Shown: positions 25,924 to 36,605, numbered from the stretch's first letter. The stretch is DNA of 60,639 bases from Acidobacteriota bacterium (GCA_020199775.1 JAIVJZ010000011.1:1-60639), one strand, 5' to 3'. Made by a program: numbers and translations. Notes: generated by a model not told the origin, from the letters alone.

Positions 25924-27873
25924 ATGTCAGCTAGCGCATTCTCACAGCCAGCATTCTACAAGGCGGCTACCGAAGAATCACGGAATCGGCGGCTACACAG
26001 TAAGCTCCCTTACGTCCATAAATGGTGGGCCAGACGCCTACAGGTAACCTCGTCCGTATTAGTAAACGCCGCGCTTAAAGACGCCGGCCCGCCGCAGGGT
26101 CTTACACCCGTTATCTACGATCCCTTTATGGGAATGGGAAGCCTTGTCAGCGCAGGTCTTGCCGCTGGCTGTAATGTTATTGCCGGGGATGTTAGTCCTA
26201 TCCCATTCTTTGCCGTTAAAACCGCACTTTCAACGGTTGATCGACAGGAGTTAGAAAAATCATTCGAACGCATGTTGGAGTACGGTCGTTCTGACGTTAA
26301 CTCTCAATGGGTAATTGAGAGTTCAAACGGGTCGGTTCCCGTTCAATTTGCACTCTGGATTAAAATCGTGGCATGCCCTTCGTGTCATGTCGATGTAGAA
26401 CTTTTCCGTGAAAGAATTATCGGGACTCTTAGCGACAAGGCGAACAGCCTCAAACGATATGCGGTCTGTCCTGAGTGTGGTCAAGTTGATAATGTACTGA
26501 GAGAACGTCATCGATGCTCTAAATGTAGGCAAAGATACTACTCGTCTAAAGGGGTTATAGCTGAAAGCGGAATGGCTGTATGCCCCTCCTGCTGCTTCCG
26601 CTTTCTTCCGGGACCAGCCGCCCATTCGGGGGGTGGGCCGCGCGAAAAAATCGTGGCAGTTGCTATTAAAGAAAAAATGGGGGGCCGGCGGTTTATTACA
26701 CCTACGGCTGATCAGGCGCACGGTGTCTCAAAACCAAGCAATAAAGAGCGCCCCTTGGACTACCCTATCCTTCGTGGGCCAACAACCGAACAAATACTCG
26801 CGTGGGGTTATAAGTCTTGGGCGGAGCTTTTCACTCCGCGGCATTTAAACCTATTGTCGCGCCTAATTAAATATATCCAAAGTGAGAAAGATCTAAGCGT
26901 GAGGCCATGGCTAGCTTTGACAGTTAGTGCTTCAATTGATTTTATGAGCACCCTTTGCTCTTTCAGGGGGGCGAGGATGGGAGGAGCAGTCCGGCAAGCT
27001 GCTGCGCATCATGTCTTGCGCCCTGCGCTGCTTTCTTTGGAGAATAATTCTCTCGGCCCAAAAGAAGCTTCAGGCACGCTCCAGCGTGTTTTTAGAACTC
27101 GCATTTTGCCAGCTATAATGACCGAATCACTCTTAGCTACTAACCCTGTACAACTGTCGCGTAAGGATAAACGTTGCTACCTATACCACGGTTCATCTGC
27201 TAAAGTTCGGCTACCAAAACACTTTGTCGACGCTGTCGTCACTGACCCACCTTATTTCTCAAAGATTTTCTACCAAGATTTAGCCCAAATTTATGTCGCT
27301 TTCTTAGGTACATGCGGGCTAATTGAAGATGCGACCGCTGTTATGCACAAGGCTGCCGAGGACGCGGTCGAAAGCGAAGACGCAGGAATGTTTCGCCAAA
27401 CCCTCACGGCAATCTGGCGACGATGTGCTACGGTACTACGTCCGGGTGGCGTGCTAGCTTTCAGTTTCCGCAGTACAGATCCTGTTGCATGGATAGCAAT
27501 AGCGCGATCACTCGAAGATGCCGGCATGTTTTGCTACCGCGCTGAAGTCGCACAGGCCGAAGCCTCGAAGACTCTTACTAAAGCATGGACTAAACATCCT
27601 TCGACATTGGACGTTATGCTCTTCTGTCGGGCAATTGGCCAGCAACGCCCAAACAGCAGTTTTCGGGATGCCCGGGTGCGCGTTGACCGACGGTGTGAAA
27701 CAGCTAAGCGCCGGCTTTTGGTGCTTAACCATTCGATTAGCAGTGGCGATCTCCTCCTCGTTCGTTTTGGTCAGTGGGTGGTGGAATCTACAGGGCGTCG
27801 TCTAGCCGGACCTAATTCATGGAACCGACTCGAGGATGAGCTTTACACCGCGTTGAGAACGAAAGATCGCTAA
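25924..27873 (+). CDS. Second DUF1156-like DNA amino-methyltransferase
   Basis: I start at ATG 25924 (MSASAFSQPAFYKAA), which gives 649 aa. An earlier TTG at 25843 would add an unlikely hydrophobic leader. It carries HKWWARRLQVTSSVLV near residue 31, motif I DPFMGMGSL (about residue 65) and TDPPYFSKIFYQDL (about residue 440). Three or four zinc-ribbon cysteine pairs (CPSC, CPECG, CSKC, CPSCC) lie between. It is a paralogue or partner of the 23569 product with clearly different sequence, so the two may form a heterodimer or recognise different sites. The next gene starts 36 bp downstream. Confidence 0.86.
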   Translation: MSASAFSQPAFYKAATEESRNRRLHSKLPYVHKWWARRLQVTSSVLVNAALKDAGPPQGLTPVIYDPFMGMGSLVSAGLAAGCNVIAGDVSPIPFFAVKTALSTVDRQELEKSFERMLEYGRSDVNSQWVIESSNGSVPVQFALWIKIVACPSCHVDVELFRERIIGTLSDKANSLKRYAVCPECGQVDNVLRERHRCSKCRQRYYSSKGVIAESGMAVCPSCCFRFLPGPAAHSGGGPREKIVAVAIKEKMGGRRFITPTADQAHGVSKPSNKERPLDYPILRGPTTEQILAWGYKSWAELFTPRHLNLLSRLIKYIQSEKDLSVRPWLALTVSASIDFMSTLCSFRGARMGGAVRQAAAHHVLRPALLSLENNSLGPKEASGTLQRVFRTRILPAIMTESLLATNPVQLSRKDKRCYLYHGSSAKVRLPKHFVDAVVTDPPYFSKIFYQDLAQIYVAFLGTCGLIEDATAVMHKAAEDAVESEDAGMFRQTLTAIWRRCATVLRPGGVLAFSFRSTDPVAWIAIARSLEDAGMFCYRAEVAQAEASKTLTKAWTKHPSTLDVMLFCRAIGQQRPNSSFRDARVRVDRRCETAKRRLLVLNHSISSGDLLLVRFGQWVVESTGRRLAGPNSWNRLEDELYTALRTKDR

Positions 27874-27909
27874 TAGATGTATCTTAATAGCCTCACAATT
27901 TGACTAAAA

Positions 27910-30255
27910 ATGTGGAGTAGCTGGATCGAGCGTGCGGCAGAAGACTACGCACCTTTAGCTTGGACATTACAAGCAAAGCGGATTCGTTTTGCCGATAATA
28001 TACCTCTCCAAGCAGATGAGCGTATAACGCTGGGCCTTGCGATGATGGCCGTGCGCAGTCAAGTTCGCATCGCTTTCGAGCATCCCTTCCCAAGTGCGCG
28101 CATGGCTCTAGCGGCCGCGACTGGGGCGCTTTTAGCTGACCATATTTCGCCGTTCCCAGGCGACATGATCCGAGGAGAGTTAGTTGTAGTTACCCGACAA
28201 ACCGGCTTAGCGCTTCAGGACTTACGTGACATCCGAGTCGAAGGCGTAGATATATTTCATGATGTTTGGAAAGTCGACCGTGCGAGCAATGCCGAGCCCT
28301 CCGCAGGGCGAGGGCGGCCTAAAGTCTATGTTGCGCCACCGCGTCCAGGGAATATGTTCCCTTCTACGATTCGTACTGGCGCTGTAGTGATTGACGCTTC
28401 CCACCCTCTTACGTTGGAGCGTTTAAGCGACTTGCTTGCAGACCCGGTTATTGCTCAAGCACCAATTCAGATTGTAATCATGCCGCTTGCTTATGAATTC
28501 GGCTCGGTCTCTTTTACCGGCTGGCTCCGTTGGGACTGGGACTTTCAATCAATCTCCTCGGCAAAGTCATTATGGGATGGAGGTGATGACCAACTTCATC
28601 CATGTGTGTGGCGGCGTAAGCTTCTTGTTTGTTATAGCGATGAAACCGACAATGCCCTCGAAAGAGTTCGACTCAAACTAAACGCGCTTTCTAGGACTGT
28701 CGCAAGCCGGCCTCCGCTACCTCTTCTTCAAGCATGGGGTCTCTATCATCGGTTGTCTAACCTGACGGTTCCTCTCGGAATCTACGAGCAGCATGCTTCC
28801 AATCATTACTATACCAAGCCGCTAAAAGAGCATATCAATGACTTGTCATCCGTGCGCCCTGGCGACGATAAGAGGGGCGCAGTCGGAGCAATGTTTTCTT
28901 CCGAATGGAGGCCTTTGGTTGATTGTTTGGTAGCGGCATATGAGAGTTTGAAGGGGGGAGAGCCAGCCAAGTTCTGGGGGGTCGCTACGGCTGTCGAGGA
29001 ATACGCGCAGGGCAATTTTCAACGACCGCTAGTTATAACCTGCCCGACCGAGCTGGAAGGCAAAATTCTCGTGCGGGAATTGACCCATATTTGCACTGAT
29101 CTCCACAAACATCTTCATCCCGGAGGTCTGACAGTAGCGACGAATCGCTCCGTAGCCTATCAAAACTGGCTTCGTGCGGGTAACATCTTGATGACTGGGC
29201 CCCAAACCACACGCTGGAGGTTCCTCGATGCGGCTATGCAGACTGGAAGCGTCTTGGTATATCCGCACGAGATTGCAATAGAGAGGGCGATTGTTCAGGC
29301 TGTGCTTGATCGGATTGTGCTTAATTCTTCTGAACAGGTACGCCTTAAAGTGCTTAAAACACTAGGGGTCGTGAACCAGACTGCTGAAGTTGTTAGCGAT
29401 GAGGCTTCCGTAGGTGCAACGCTCGAAGTCGAATCGGTTGATATAACGGGCAAATCATCTCAACGCTTGCCAACAGCGGTATCTGCGGAGTCCCTGTTCA
29501 GCCCCGGGTGGGTATGGGATGTTGATGAGCCGACTTTCGTCCCGCCGCTATCGATGTCTTCAGACAGACGACAGAGTTCTCGCCCATTTAATGTTGTAGA
29601 CGCACATGGTTCCGGTGTTTGTGTGGTGCTAAAGGGTGGTGAGACACTAACGGTATCGCGAGGCTATATCTTTGATGTCTACCGGCGTGTTACAGACGAA
29701 ATTGATGAGCGGGAAGCCGAGCGACTTGAGTCTGGTGATGTCCTTATCCTTATTGATGACAGTCAACACGTGCGGCTCTTTGACAGAATTGTCGAAGCCC
29801 TTGAAATGTCTCACCCTGATTATGCCTCGCTGGGTGTATGGCTAAGCATTTGGGAGCTGGCAAAAACATCTGCTCTCAGTTCATGTAATGCAAGTTATAC
29901 CTGTTTGTATCAGCGACTTGTCGATATGGGTGCCTCCATAAGTGAAGGTGCTGTCCGTTCATGGTTCATCGGGACAATGGGACCTCAGGATGAGGAGAAC
30001 GTGTACCGACTGATTGAGATCTCCGGCGATAAAGCAGCCATAACACATAAAGTTCAAGTACGCACAGCACTAGGACATATACGCGGGATGCGGCGGAAGT
30101 ACGGCCGTTTGATTCGTGCGCTGGTGCGCCAAGCTGCGGTAACTGATCAACCTGAGCAATTACTTGGAGATACTCTTAATATCGCAATTGAAGATGTTTT
30201 GGCTGCAGCTAAACTGGTTGCTGTGGAAAGAGTTGAACTTATCAATGGTTGCTAG
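27910..30255 (+). CDS. drmE: DrmE-like DISARM component
   Basis: This 781-aa soluble protein has no strong motif that I can name. Its position, immediately before a DrmA-like helicase, and its length of about 800 aa match DrmE of class 2 DISARM. Visible features include RIAFEHPFPSARMALAAATG (about residue 55), VVTRQTGLALQDLRDI, a VVIDASHPLTLERLSDLL segment and a C-terminal HIRGMRRKYGRLIRALVRQA helix. Strand segments around ELVVVTRQTG and IQIVIMPLAYEFG suggest a Rossmann- or helicase-like fold without a Walker lysine. The call rests mostly on context. Confidence 0.6.
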   Translation: MWSSWIERAAEDYAPLAWTLQAKRIRFADNIPLQADERITLGLAMMAVRSQVRIAFEHPFPSARMALAAATGALLADHISPFPGDMIRGELVVVTRQTGLALQDLRDIRVEGVDIFHDVWKVDRASNAEPSAGRGRPKVYVAPPRPGNMFPSTIRTGAVVIDASHPLTLERLSDLLADPVIAQAPIQIVIMPLAYEFGSVSFTGWLRWDWDFQSISSAKSLWDGGDDQLHPCVWRRKLLVCYSDETDNALERVRLKLNALSRTVASRPPLPLLQAWGLYHRLSNLTVPLGIYEQHASNHYYTKPLKEHINDLSSVRPGDDKRGAVGAMFSSEWRPLVDCLVAAYESLKGGEPAKFWGVATAVEEYAQGNFQRPLVITCPTELEGKILVRELTHICTDLHKHLHPGGLTVATNRSVAYQNWLRAGNILMTGPQTTRWRFLDAAMQTGSVLVYPHEIAIERAIVQAVLDRIVLNSSEQVRLKVLKTLGVVNQTAEVVSDEASVGATLEVESVDITGKSSQRLPTAVSAESLFSPGWVWDVDEPTFVPPLSMSSDRRQSSRPFNVVDAHGSGVCVVLKGGETLTVSRGYIFDVYRRVTDEIDEREAERLESGDVLILIDDSQHVRLFDRIVEALEMSHPDYASLGVWLSIWELAKTSALSSCNASYTCLYQRLVDMGASISEGAVRSWFIGTMGPQDEENVYRLIEISGDKAAITHKVQVRTALGHIRGMRRKYGRLIRALVRQAAVTDQPEQLLGDTLNIAIEDVLAAAKLVAVERVELINGC

Positions 30256-30308
30256 GACACGCGGCGTATATATAAGTTCAGCACGCCTGTGACGGAGGTA
30301 AGAGAATA

Positions 30309-33300
30309 ATGAGTATATCGTACCGTGATCAAATGGCTATTACCACATACTTTTTAGAACGACTCGAAACCTATTTGGCCGGGCGGAGCGAAACCGAATG
30401 TCTAGACCACCTTCCGGGCGATAAATATCACTTGGGCGTTCTAGCGCCATGGCGGAACACCGGAGACGCGATGTCCCAGCCTGATGAAACTGTTGAGGGA
30501 GATGATAAGGCTCCCGACGCTGATGACGAATCATCGGCTGGTGGCAACATACCTGTGGCCGCGCGTACTTCATCAAACTCCAGCACATCCGGAGATGCTG
30601 CCACCTCCGATAAGGATGAGCAGCCTGACATAGAAAATGAAGATGCGGAACGATTGAACCATGAGGACATTCTCAATCGCCGCGGCGCGCCATCAGCCCT
30701 TGGTGTGGAGTTTATGGTTTCCCTGCCGGAAGATGGCACCGTCCGGCTAAATTTTGATGTGCGATTCTCAATTTATACTCGAAGGTTTCCGAATTGGGGT
30801 CAGCAAATACGACAGGGACAGGGCAACGGCATTACTCCTTCTGTCGCCGGTAGAGGAGCGATTTCAATTCGTGATCGGTATGTTCGCCATGACATTGTCC
30901 TTGAGCCAATACCGATAGAACTCAGGGCCGACAGAAAGCTGGAGCTAGTAAAGGACCCTTTCGCCGCAAAAATTAACGAAATATTAGACGCAGAAAAGAA
31001 ATTGCCTGATGTCTGGCGTAAGTTAGCCCGTTCAACAGTAGCTAGCTCCTCACTTAATAACGAGAGTTCCTATAATCAAGCAATAGCTAAGTTGAGAAAC
31101 CACGAAATTGACCTGCCTCCACTTTCTGCTTACCTAGATATCCGGACCGCAGCAATGCAAGGTAATAAGCTTCGGATAGGAGCCTACGTTGTGAATGGCA
31201 CGCCAGCTGAGAAAACAACATCAGCTAATGCAGCGCGATTCTTAATCGATGTTCAGATTATATGTCGTTTAGAGAGTGGTGAGTTTGTCCCAGTTGAGAT
31301 TGTTTCGGCACCTAAAGACTACCAATACGATCCGCGCATTTGGGCCATAGGGCAAGGGTGCGCTGTAGATGTTGATCTCAACCAGTCTACTATTCGAACA
31401 CAGGGCTTGGCTAAATACGATCAACCGCGCTTGACTACAAAGGACGACCCGCCAGCCCTTTTTGACGTTCTAAAGACGGACCCCATACCCCTTCTGCGTG
31501 AGATTCATACCAGGATGTCCAATTATGCTGCTGACTGGGAGCAAAAGCTCCGCAGCCATGAGCTTGGACTAGATGGTGCCGAGCTTGAATCCTGCCAAGA
31601 TGATCTGGCTGAGTTTGAGGCTGAGATCAATAGATACTTAGCAGGAGTTGATGCGCTTGAGAAGGATCCGCGACTTCTGGAAGCATTCAGAAGAATGCAC
31701 AGGGTGTTCGAGCGCGCAGGCGCACCTCGTGGCATCGACCGATGGCGTCTCTTTCAACTCGGTTTTATCGTTACCCAACTCGTATCCCTTGCTGTCCGAG
31801 AAAAAACCGTAGCTTCTGAAACCCTTGATTATGCGGACGTCTTATGGTTTCCGACCGGTGGCGGAAAGACCGAAGCATATCTCGGGTTGATCGCCTGCGC
31901 CCTTTTATATGACCGCTTACGCGGTAAAACGGCTGGTGTTACGGCTTGGTTACGATTTCCGCTCCGCATGTTGAGCGTACAACAGTTGCAGCGTGCCGTA
32001 CGTGTCCTTTACGAGACTGAGCAAGAACGCCAGGCATTGCTAGGCGACCAAGCCGAAAACTCCGATCCAATTACCCTAGGGTACTTTGTCGGCAAGGGAA
32101 GTACGCCGAATCAACTTGCGAATACATCATGGGCCGGCCAATGGAAACTCAGTGAGTTAACAGCGCGGAAGGAGCTTCGCGACAAGTTACGCCTCACGCG
32201 AGTGTGCCCACGTTGTAGTGAATCGAAGGTTGAAGTCGAAGTCGACACTCTTCAGTTGCGAATACGCCATGTATGTCAAGGATGTCGGCTCGATCTTAAT
32301 ATCTACGTCTCAGACGATGAAATCTATCGCTACTTACCATCAGTACTAATCGGAACGGTTGATAAACTTGCGTCTGTTGCCTGGCGGCAACAATTCTCAC
32401 ACTTGTGGGGCGGGGCGGGCTGGCGGTGTCCAAAGCACGGGTACGCAAGCGGACGCTACTGCATAGTTTTCGGTTGTGATGTTAAAGAGGCCGACCGGGG
32501 ATCGTCGCAACTCCATGATCCTGTTCCGGCCCTGCAAATCCAAGACGAATTGCACTTGTTACGCGAAGAGTTGGGAACTTTCGCCGGTCACTACGAGACC
32601 CTGTCTGTCGCGTGCGAAAAACGTTCATGGCTGCCTTCCAAAATCTTAGCAGCTACTGCAACGGTCGAGGGCGTTGACCGGCAGACTAGACACTTATATG
32701 GGCTACGCGCGCGGCGATTCCCAAGTCGAGGGTATAAGCTGGGTGAATCGTTTTACACTCAGTACGCCAGAGAAGGAGATACCGTTAAAGTTGCGCGCAG
32801 GTATGTGGCATTTCGCTCACAGTTCTTACGCTCCCCTGATGCTTCTATGCGGGTGCTCTCCTTCTTGCACGAGGAGATACGCAACATATATCAACAGCTA
32901 AAAGACCAAGGCCCTACTTCTGTGGCTGCGAGAGTCGGCCTATACGACGCCAAAAATGAGGCAGAAGTGCTGGCTCTTTTGAATTACTACGACACAACCC
33001 TAACCTACGTAGGTTCTAAGCCTGACGGGGGGCGCATCAAGCGCTCTTTGGATGATTCCATTAGCCAACAAGTTCCGAGAATAGGTACTCGTCAGATCGA
33101 GTCAGTTTATTTAAGTAGCAACTCAACTATGGATCAAATAGCGGATGCAGTCGATAGGCTCGAGCGTCCACCTACAGATGCGGCGGATCCGAAACGGATA
33201 GATGCAGTGGTTGGTACGAGTTTGATTTCGCATGGAGTCGATGTGTCTCGGTTTAACCTTATGGTGATGAGTGGAATGCCTGGGCGAACTGCCGAATACA

Positions 33301-33857
33301 TTCAATCATCCAGCCGTAGTGGTCGCCAGTACGTAGGGATCATAGTTGTGGCGCTTTCCCCATGGCTGTTGCGAGATCAAAGTCTCTACCACCGGTTCAT
33401 TCCCTATCACCAGAATATGGATCGATTGGTCGAGCCGGTTCCAATAAACCGCTTCAGTCGCTTTGCCGTCGAGAGAACAATGCCTGGAATGTTGGCAGGC
33501 ATGTTGAATGCTTATTGGGCCCCAGAGATTGGCAAGGACTTGGCAAGGGTAAATGCAGTTACCCGCGCATTGGACGATGGCTTGCTTACAGAGAATGATT
33601 TATGCAATAGGATGCTCGAAGCATTCGCCGTGGGTAATGTTGTTTATTCTCCTGGACTACTAGCTGCACTAGAAGAGCGCGTTAGGGAAAGATTCCGAGT
33701 TGAGATGAGGAGCCTCCGCGCCCCTGGCTCAGCCGACCGCGTTCCAGATGCATTGACACGAAAGCCTATGTCTTCCTTACGGGATGTAGATGATCCAGTC
33801 CCCTTTGATGCTCGCGAAAATACATGGCTTATGTTGCGATGGATTGATCGTCAGTGA
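30309..33857 (+). CDS. drmA: DrmA-like DISARM helicase
   Basis: This 1182-aa helicase has Walker A PTGGGKTEAYLG (about residue 515), a DELHLLREELGTFAGHYE Walker B region (about residue 744), zinc-binding CPRCSE/CQGC pairs and a motif V/VI region VGTSLISHGVDVSRFN, SSRSGRQYVG near residue 1000. This set is characteristic of DrmA, the helicase of the DISARM anti-phage system. Residues about 57-120 are a Ser/Asp/Glu-rich disordered segment after a short helical start. GGAGG lies 10 bases upstream of the ATG. The DUF1998 and PLD genes that follow complete the DrmA-B-C order. Confidence 0.87.
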   Translation: MSISYRDQMAITTYFLERLETYLAGRSETECLDHLPGDKYHLGVLAPWRNTGDAMSQPDETVEGDDKAPDADDESSAGGNIPVAARTSSNSSTSGDAATSDKDEQPDIENEDAERLNHEDILNRRGAPSALGVEFMVSLPEDGTVRLNFDVRFSIYTRRFPNWGQQIRQGQGNGITPSVAGRGAISIRDRYVRHDIVLEPIPIELRADRKLELVKDPFAAKINEILDAEKKLPDVWRKLARSTVASSSLNNESSYNQAIAKLRNHEIDLPPLSAYLDIRTAAMQGNKLRIGAYVVNGTPAEKTTSANAARFLIDVQIICRLESGEFVPVEIVSAPKDYQYDPRIWAIGQGCAVDVDLNQSTIRTQGLAKYDQPRLTTKDDPPALFDVLKTDPIPLLREIHTRMSNYAADWEQKLRSHELGLDGAELESCQDDLAEFEAEINRYLAGVDALEKDPRLLEAFRRMHRVFERAGAPRGIDRWRLFQLGFIVTQLVSLAVREKTVASETLDYADVLWFPTGGGKTEAYLGLIACALLYDRLRGKTAGVTAWLRFPLRMLSVQQLQRAVRVLYETEQERQALLGDQAENSDPITLGYFVGKGSTPNQLANTSWAGQWKLSELTARKELRDKLRLTRVCPRCSESKVEVEVDTLQLRIRHVCQGCRLDLNIYVSDDEIYRYLPSVLIGTVDKLASVAWRQQFSHLWGGAGWRCPKHGYASGRYCIVFGCDVKEADRGSSQLHDPVPALQIQDELHLLREELGTFAGHYETLSVACEKRSWLPSKILAATATVEGVDRQTRHLYGLRARRFPSRGYKLGESFYTQYAREGDTVKVARRYVAFRSQFLRSPDASMRVLSFLHEEIRNIYQQLKDQGPTSVAARVGLYDAKNEAEVLALLNYYDTTLTYVGSKPDGGRIKRSLDDSISQQVPRIGTRQIESVYLSSNSTMDQIADAVDRLERPPTDAADPKRIDAVVGTSLISHGVDVSRFNLMVMSGMPGRTAEYIQSSSRSGRQYVGIIVVALSPWLLRDQSLYHRFIPYHQNMDRLVEPVPINRFSRFAVERTMPGMLAGMLNAYWAPEIGKDLARVNAVTRALDDGLLTENDLCNRMLEAFAVGNVVYSPGLLAALEERVRERFRVEMRSLRAPGSADRVPDALTRKPMSSLRDVDDPVPFDARENTWLMLRWIDRQ

Positions 33858-33888
33858 TGGTTGCATTTCTACAATAAAGGGAAAAGTT

Positions 33889-35754
33889 ATGAGCTTTAGC
33901 CGTAGCCGCACTCAGATCCTTTACCGCTATGTTCCCGGTGCTGTATTTGAGCACGACCGATTTGGTATCTGCCGAGTGACTGACGTCGCCGTTTCGGCTC
34001 CCAGCAAACTGAACATCGAAGCTCTCAAGAACGCGCTGCAATTGCTGCTTAAACAGTGGGATCAAAGCGGCGCGGCCGATTTCCCCAACCCAGTTACGGA
34101 ATGGGAGGAATACCAAGTCGGGGTCCCTGACCGAGTTGATTTCGAGCCGTTTCCACTTGTTGTGCAATGTAATAATTGCGGCCACGTTAATTCCCTAAAT
34201 GCCTTATCAGAAATTAAAGGCGAGCCCGTGTGTACAAGTTGCCGCGAAGGAACATACCGCCAGTTGCCTTATGTGATGATTCACGGTTGCGGCAAGCTAA
34301 GTTCCATGTATGTCCCGAGCTGCCAAGTTCACAAGCAAAGGAACGTGAGATTTCATGATACGGGGAGGTTCATCACGTCCTGGTGGACTTGCACTTCATG
34401 CAACGGGGCTATGATAAGTCGAATGAGGCAGTCACCGTGCGGGTGTTCTTATGGTCGGCAGGCTGATGATCCTAACATGCGGTACGTCCGCACGAATGAC
34501 ACGTCAGTCTTATACAGCCATGCCGTCTCATTCGTGAATTTGCAGGAAAGTTTAATAGCCAAGTTACGTAATGACCCTCGCTCGACGGGGCTTCTGTTGG
34601 CCCGACTATGGGACTTGTTGGGTGAAAAGGCTACAGAGTTAGCAGCACGACGGGAATCTTCCAGCGGAAATCCTGTTGCCGACGATAGGGCGCGGGCACT
34701 AGTGCAGCAACTTCTAAGTGAAAACCCAGAGTCCGAAACGGCCAAGCAATTGGCCGCTATGCTTACTAAAGACACCAGGCTTCCTGGTGATGAGATTATC
34801 GACCAAGTGGATAAACTCATTGGCGATGGAACAGATGCTGAACCGAGCCGCTCATTGTTAGAGAGCGTTGCCATTCGCGATACGCTTGATGTCATAAAGC
34901 CAGAGGAGGCAGCAGAAAATGCACGTCAGCGCGGGGACAGCGCCGGAGCATACGATGTTGAAACAGCGGTAGATTACGCCCGTAACGTGCTAGGGATTGG
35001 CTCAATAGAATGCATTACAAATTTCCCGCTGGCTCTAGCCGCAGCCGGATACAGCAGGGTCGATAATAGGCCACAAGGCACCAGTAGTAGGTCGGGCCAA
35101 GCACACATTCGCCCGTTTCGTCGAGCTAGAAGTGAGGGAGGGAAGACACCTCTCTATGTGGTGACTTCCGAAACTGAAGCAATTATGGTGCAGCTTGACC
35201 CTTTACGTGTAGCCCAATGGCTCATCAAGAACAAAATGGCTCTTGGTCCGGAGCCCGAGCCAGGTTTTGAAAGTTGGGCGTGGTGCCGCCAGCACCTGAA
35301 AGGGCTTAGCTCCATTCAAGGATTGTTCAGCGTACCAGCTGAATTACCGACAGGGGAAAAAGCTGTTCTTATTCTCCTACACACCATCAGTCATCTGCTT
35401 CTCGGACGGATTGAGTGGAGCGGCTTCGATCCCGAAAGCGTCGGCGAGTACATTCTGCCCGACTCCTTGACGATAGTTATACACTCGAACAACTACAGTT
35501 CCTTCACAATAGGCGGCATGGTAACTATGTTTGAGCAGCGATTGCTTGGGTGGCTACAAGACACCAGAAACGCCGCGTTCACCTGTACTTACAATCCTAT
35601 TTGCCAGGACGAAGGAGCCTCCTGTGCCGGCTGCCTTCACCGTCAGCACAATTGCCCAGCACTCAACGATCTTCTCTCTCGAGCAACTTTAACCGGAGGA
35701 AGGGCTGCTGGCTTGCCAGAAGTCGCCGCTGGATATTGGACCATGACCACTTAA
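33889..35754 (+). CDS. drmB: DrmB-like DUF1998 protein
   Basis: I start at ATG 33889, after AAAGGG, giving 621 aa. The frame is open further upstream but overlaps drmA there. The N-terminal zinc region has CNNCGHVNSLN and CTSC (about residues 90-118), then CTSCNG. The C-terminal DUF1998 part shows LLHTISHLLLGRIEWSG, EYILPDS, a SSFTIGGMVTMF element and a cysteine cluster CTYNPICQDEGASCAGC. DUF1998 proteins act with the DrmA helicase to form a complex that loads on invading DNA. The gene is 32 bp after drmA. Confidence 0.86.
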   Translation: MSFSRSRTQILYRYVPGAVFEHDRFGICRVTDVAVSAPSKLNIEALKNALQLLLKQWDQSGAADFPNPVTEWEEYQVGVPDRVDFEPFPLVVQCNNCGHVNSLNALSEIKGEPVCTSCREGTYRQLPYVMIHGCGKLSSMYVPSCQVHKQRNVRFHDTGRFITSWWTCTSCNGAMISRMRQSPCGCSYGRQADDPNMRYVRTNDTSVLYSHAVSFVNLQESLIAKLRNDPRSTGLLLARLWDLLGEKATELAARRESSSGNPVADDRARALVQQLLSENPESETAKQLAAMLTKDTRLPGDEIIDQVDKLIGDGTDAEPSRSLLESVAIRDTLDVIKPEEAAENARQRGDSAGAYDVETAVDYARNVLGIGSIECITNFPLALAAAGYSRVDNRPQGTSSRSGQAHIRPFRRARSEGGKTPLYVVTSETEAIMVQLDPLRVAQWLIKNKMALGPEPEPGFESWAWCRQHLKGLSSIQGLFSVPAELPTGEKAVLILLHTISHLLLGRIEWSGFDPESVGEYILPDSLTIVIHSNNYSSFTIGGMVTMFEQRLLGWLQDTRNAAFTCTYNPICQDEGASCAGCLHRQHNCPALNDLLSRATLTGGRAAGLPEVAAGYWTMTT

Positions 35755-35768
35755 GGAGCAGTGCCGGA

Positions 35769-36605
35769 ATGGGTAAAGGAAGGTCAGTCGCAATCCTAGC
35801 ATCAATCCTCGACAACAACTCCGAGCAGCTAAAGACATTCACGTCCACTATTGAGAAGTTTATTGGGACCGAGATTACTGCGGCACGGCTTCGAGGCGTG
35901 GTGCCGGACGGACGCGAGTATCTAGCCTTTGGCGAATTAATTGCGGCCGGTACGATTATCCGGGCGGACGTAGTAGCTAACGAGGAATGTGGACGAGTTG
36001 ATCAGAACGGCTTAGCATGGTTATCTGACCACCTCGAAATTTACCTTGAAGCCACTGCTGTCTCTCCACGAATAGTGGTGACTCCGGAACCTGAATTAGC
36101 CTGGACATTACCGACCGGATTAGATATCCAGGGTGGCCTTCCTCCTCGTTCTCTTGCAGCACTGATGACCTCAGTGATTTCTGACGCGTGCGAACGGCTT
36201 TATCTGTTTAGCCCATTTTTAGACGAATCAGGTGCCGAGTTCCTAGTCGGTCCTGTTGGCGGTGCAGCACGCCGTGGGGTCACTGTTTATCTAATCTCGC
36301 ATGATTTAGACGAAATTGGGTCATCTACATCGGCGGCCCTACAGGTATTCCGACGTGAAGTGCCTGAAATCCGTGCTTTTAGTGCGCCCCGCATCGAGCG
36401 CGGATCAGGATATTTAATTTTCCACGCGAAACTTATTGTAGCTGATGATAAGCGGGCTGTTCTGGCTAGCGCGAATCTGACCAGCTATGGCATGGCTACT
36501 CACTTAGAGGTAGGAGTAGGGATTTCAGGTAAAGTTGCATCGGCTTTAGAAACCTTAATAGTTCAGATCATTGAATCGGGCCTAGTCAAAGCAATTCCGA
36601 TTTAA
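35769..36605 (+). CDS. drmC: DrmC-like phospholipase D-type nuclease
   Basis: I start at ATG 35769, preceded by AAGGAG, giving 278 aa. One HKD motif is visible: FHAKLIVADDKRAVLASANL (about residues 218-237), followed by a conserved THLEVGVGI. A single HKD motif implies a dimer for catalysis, as in DrmC. The gene lies 14 bp after drmB, closing the drmE-A-B-C order. DrmC is dispensable in some DISARM systems, so loss of its nuclease activity would not necessarily inactivate defence. Confidence 0.85.
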   Translation: MGKGRSVAILASILDNNSEQLKTFTSTIEKFIGTEITAARLRGVVPDGREYLAFGELIAAGTIIRADVVANEECGRVDQNGLAWLSDHLEIYLEATAVSPRIVVTPEPELAWTLPTGLDIQGGLPPRSLAALMTSVISDACERLYLFSPFLDESGAEFLVGPVGGAARRGVTVYLISHDLDEIGSSTSAALQVFRREVPEIRAFSAPRIERGSGYLIFHAKLIVADDKRAVLASANLTSYGMATHLEVGVGISGKVASALETLIVQIIESGLVKAIPI

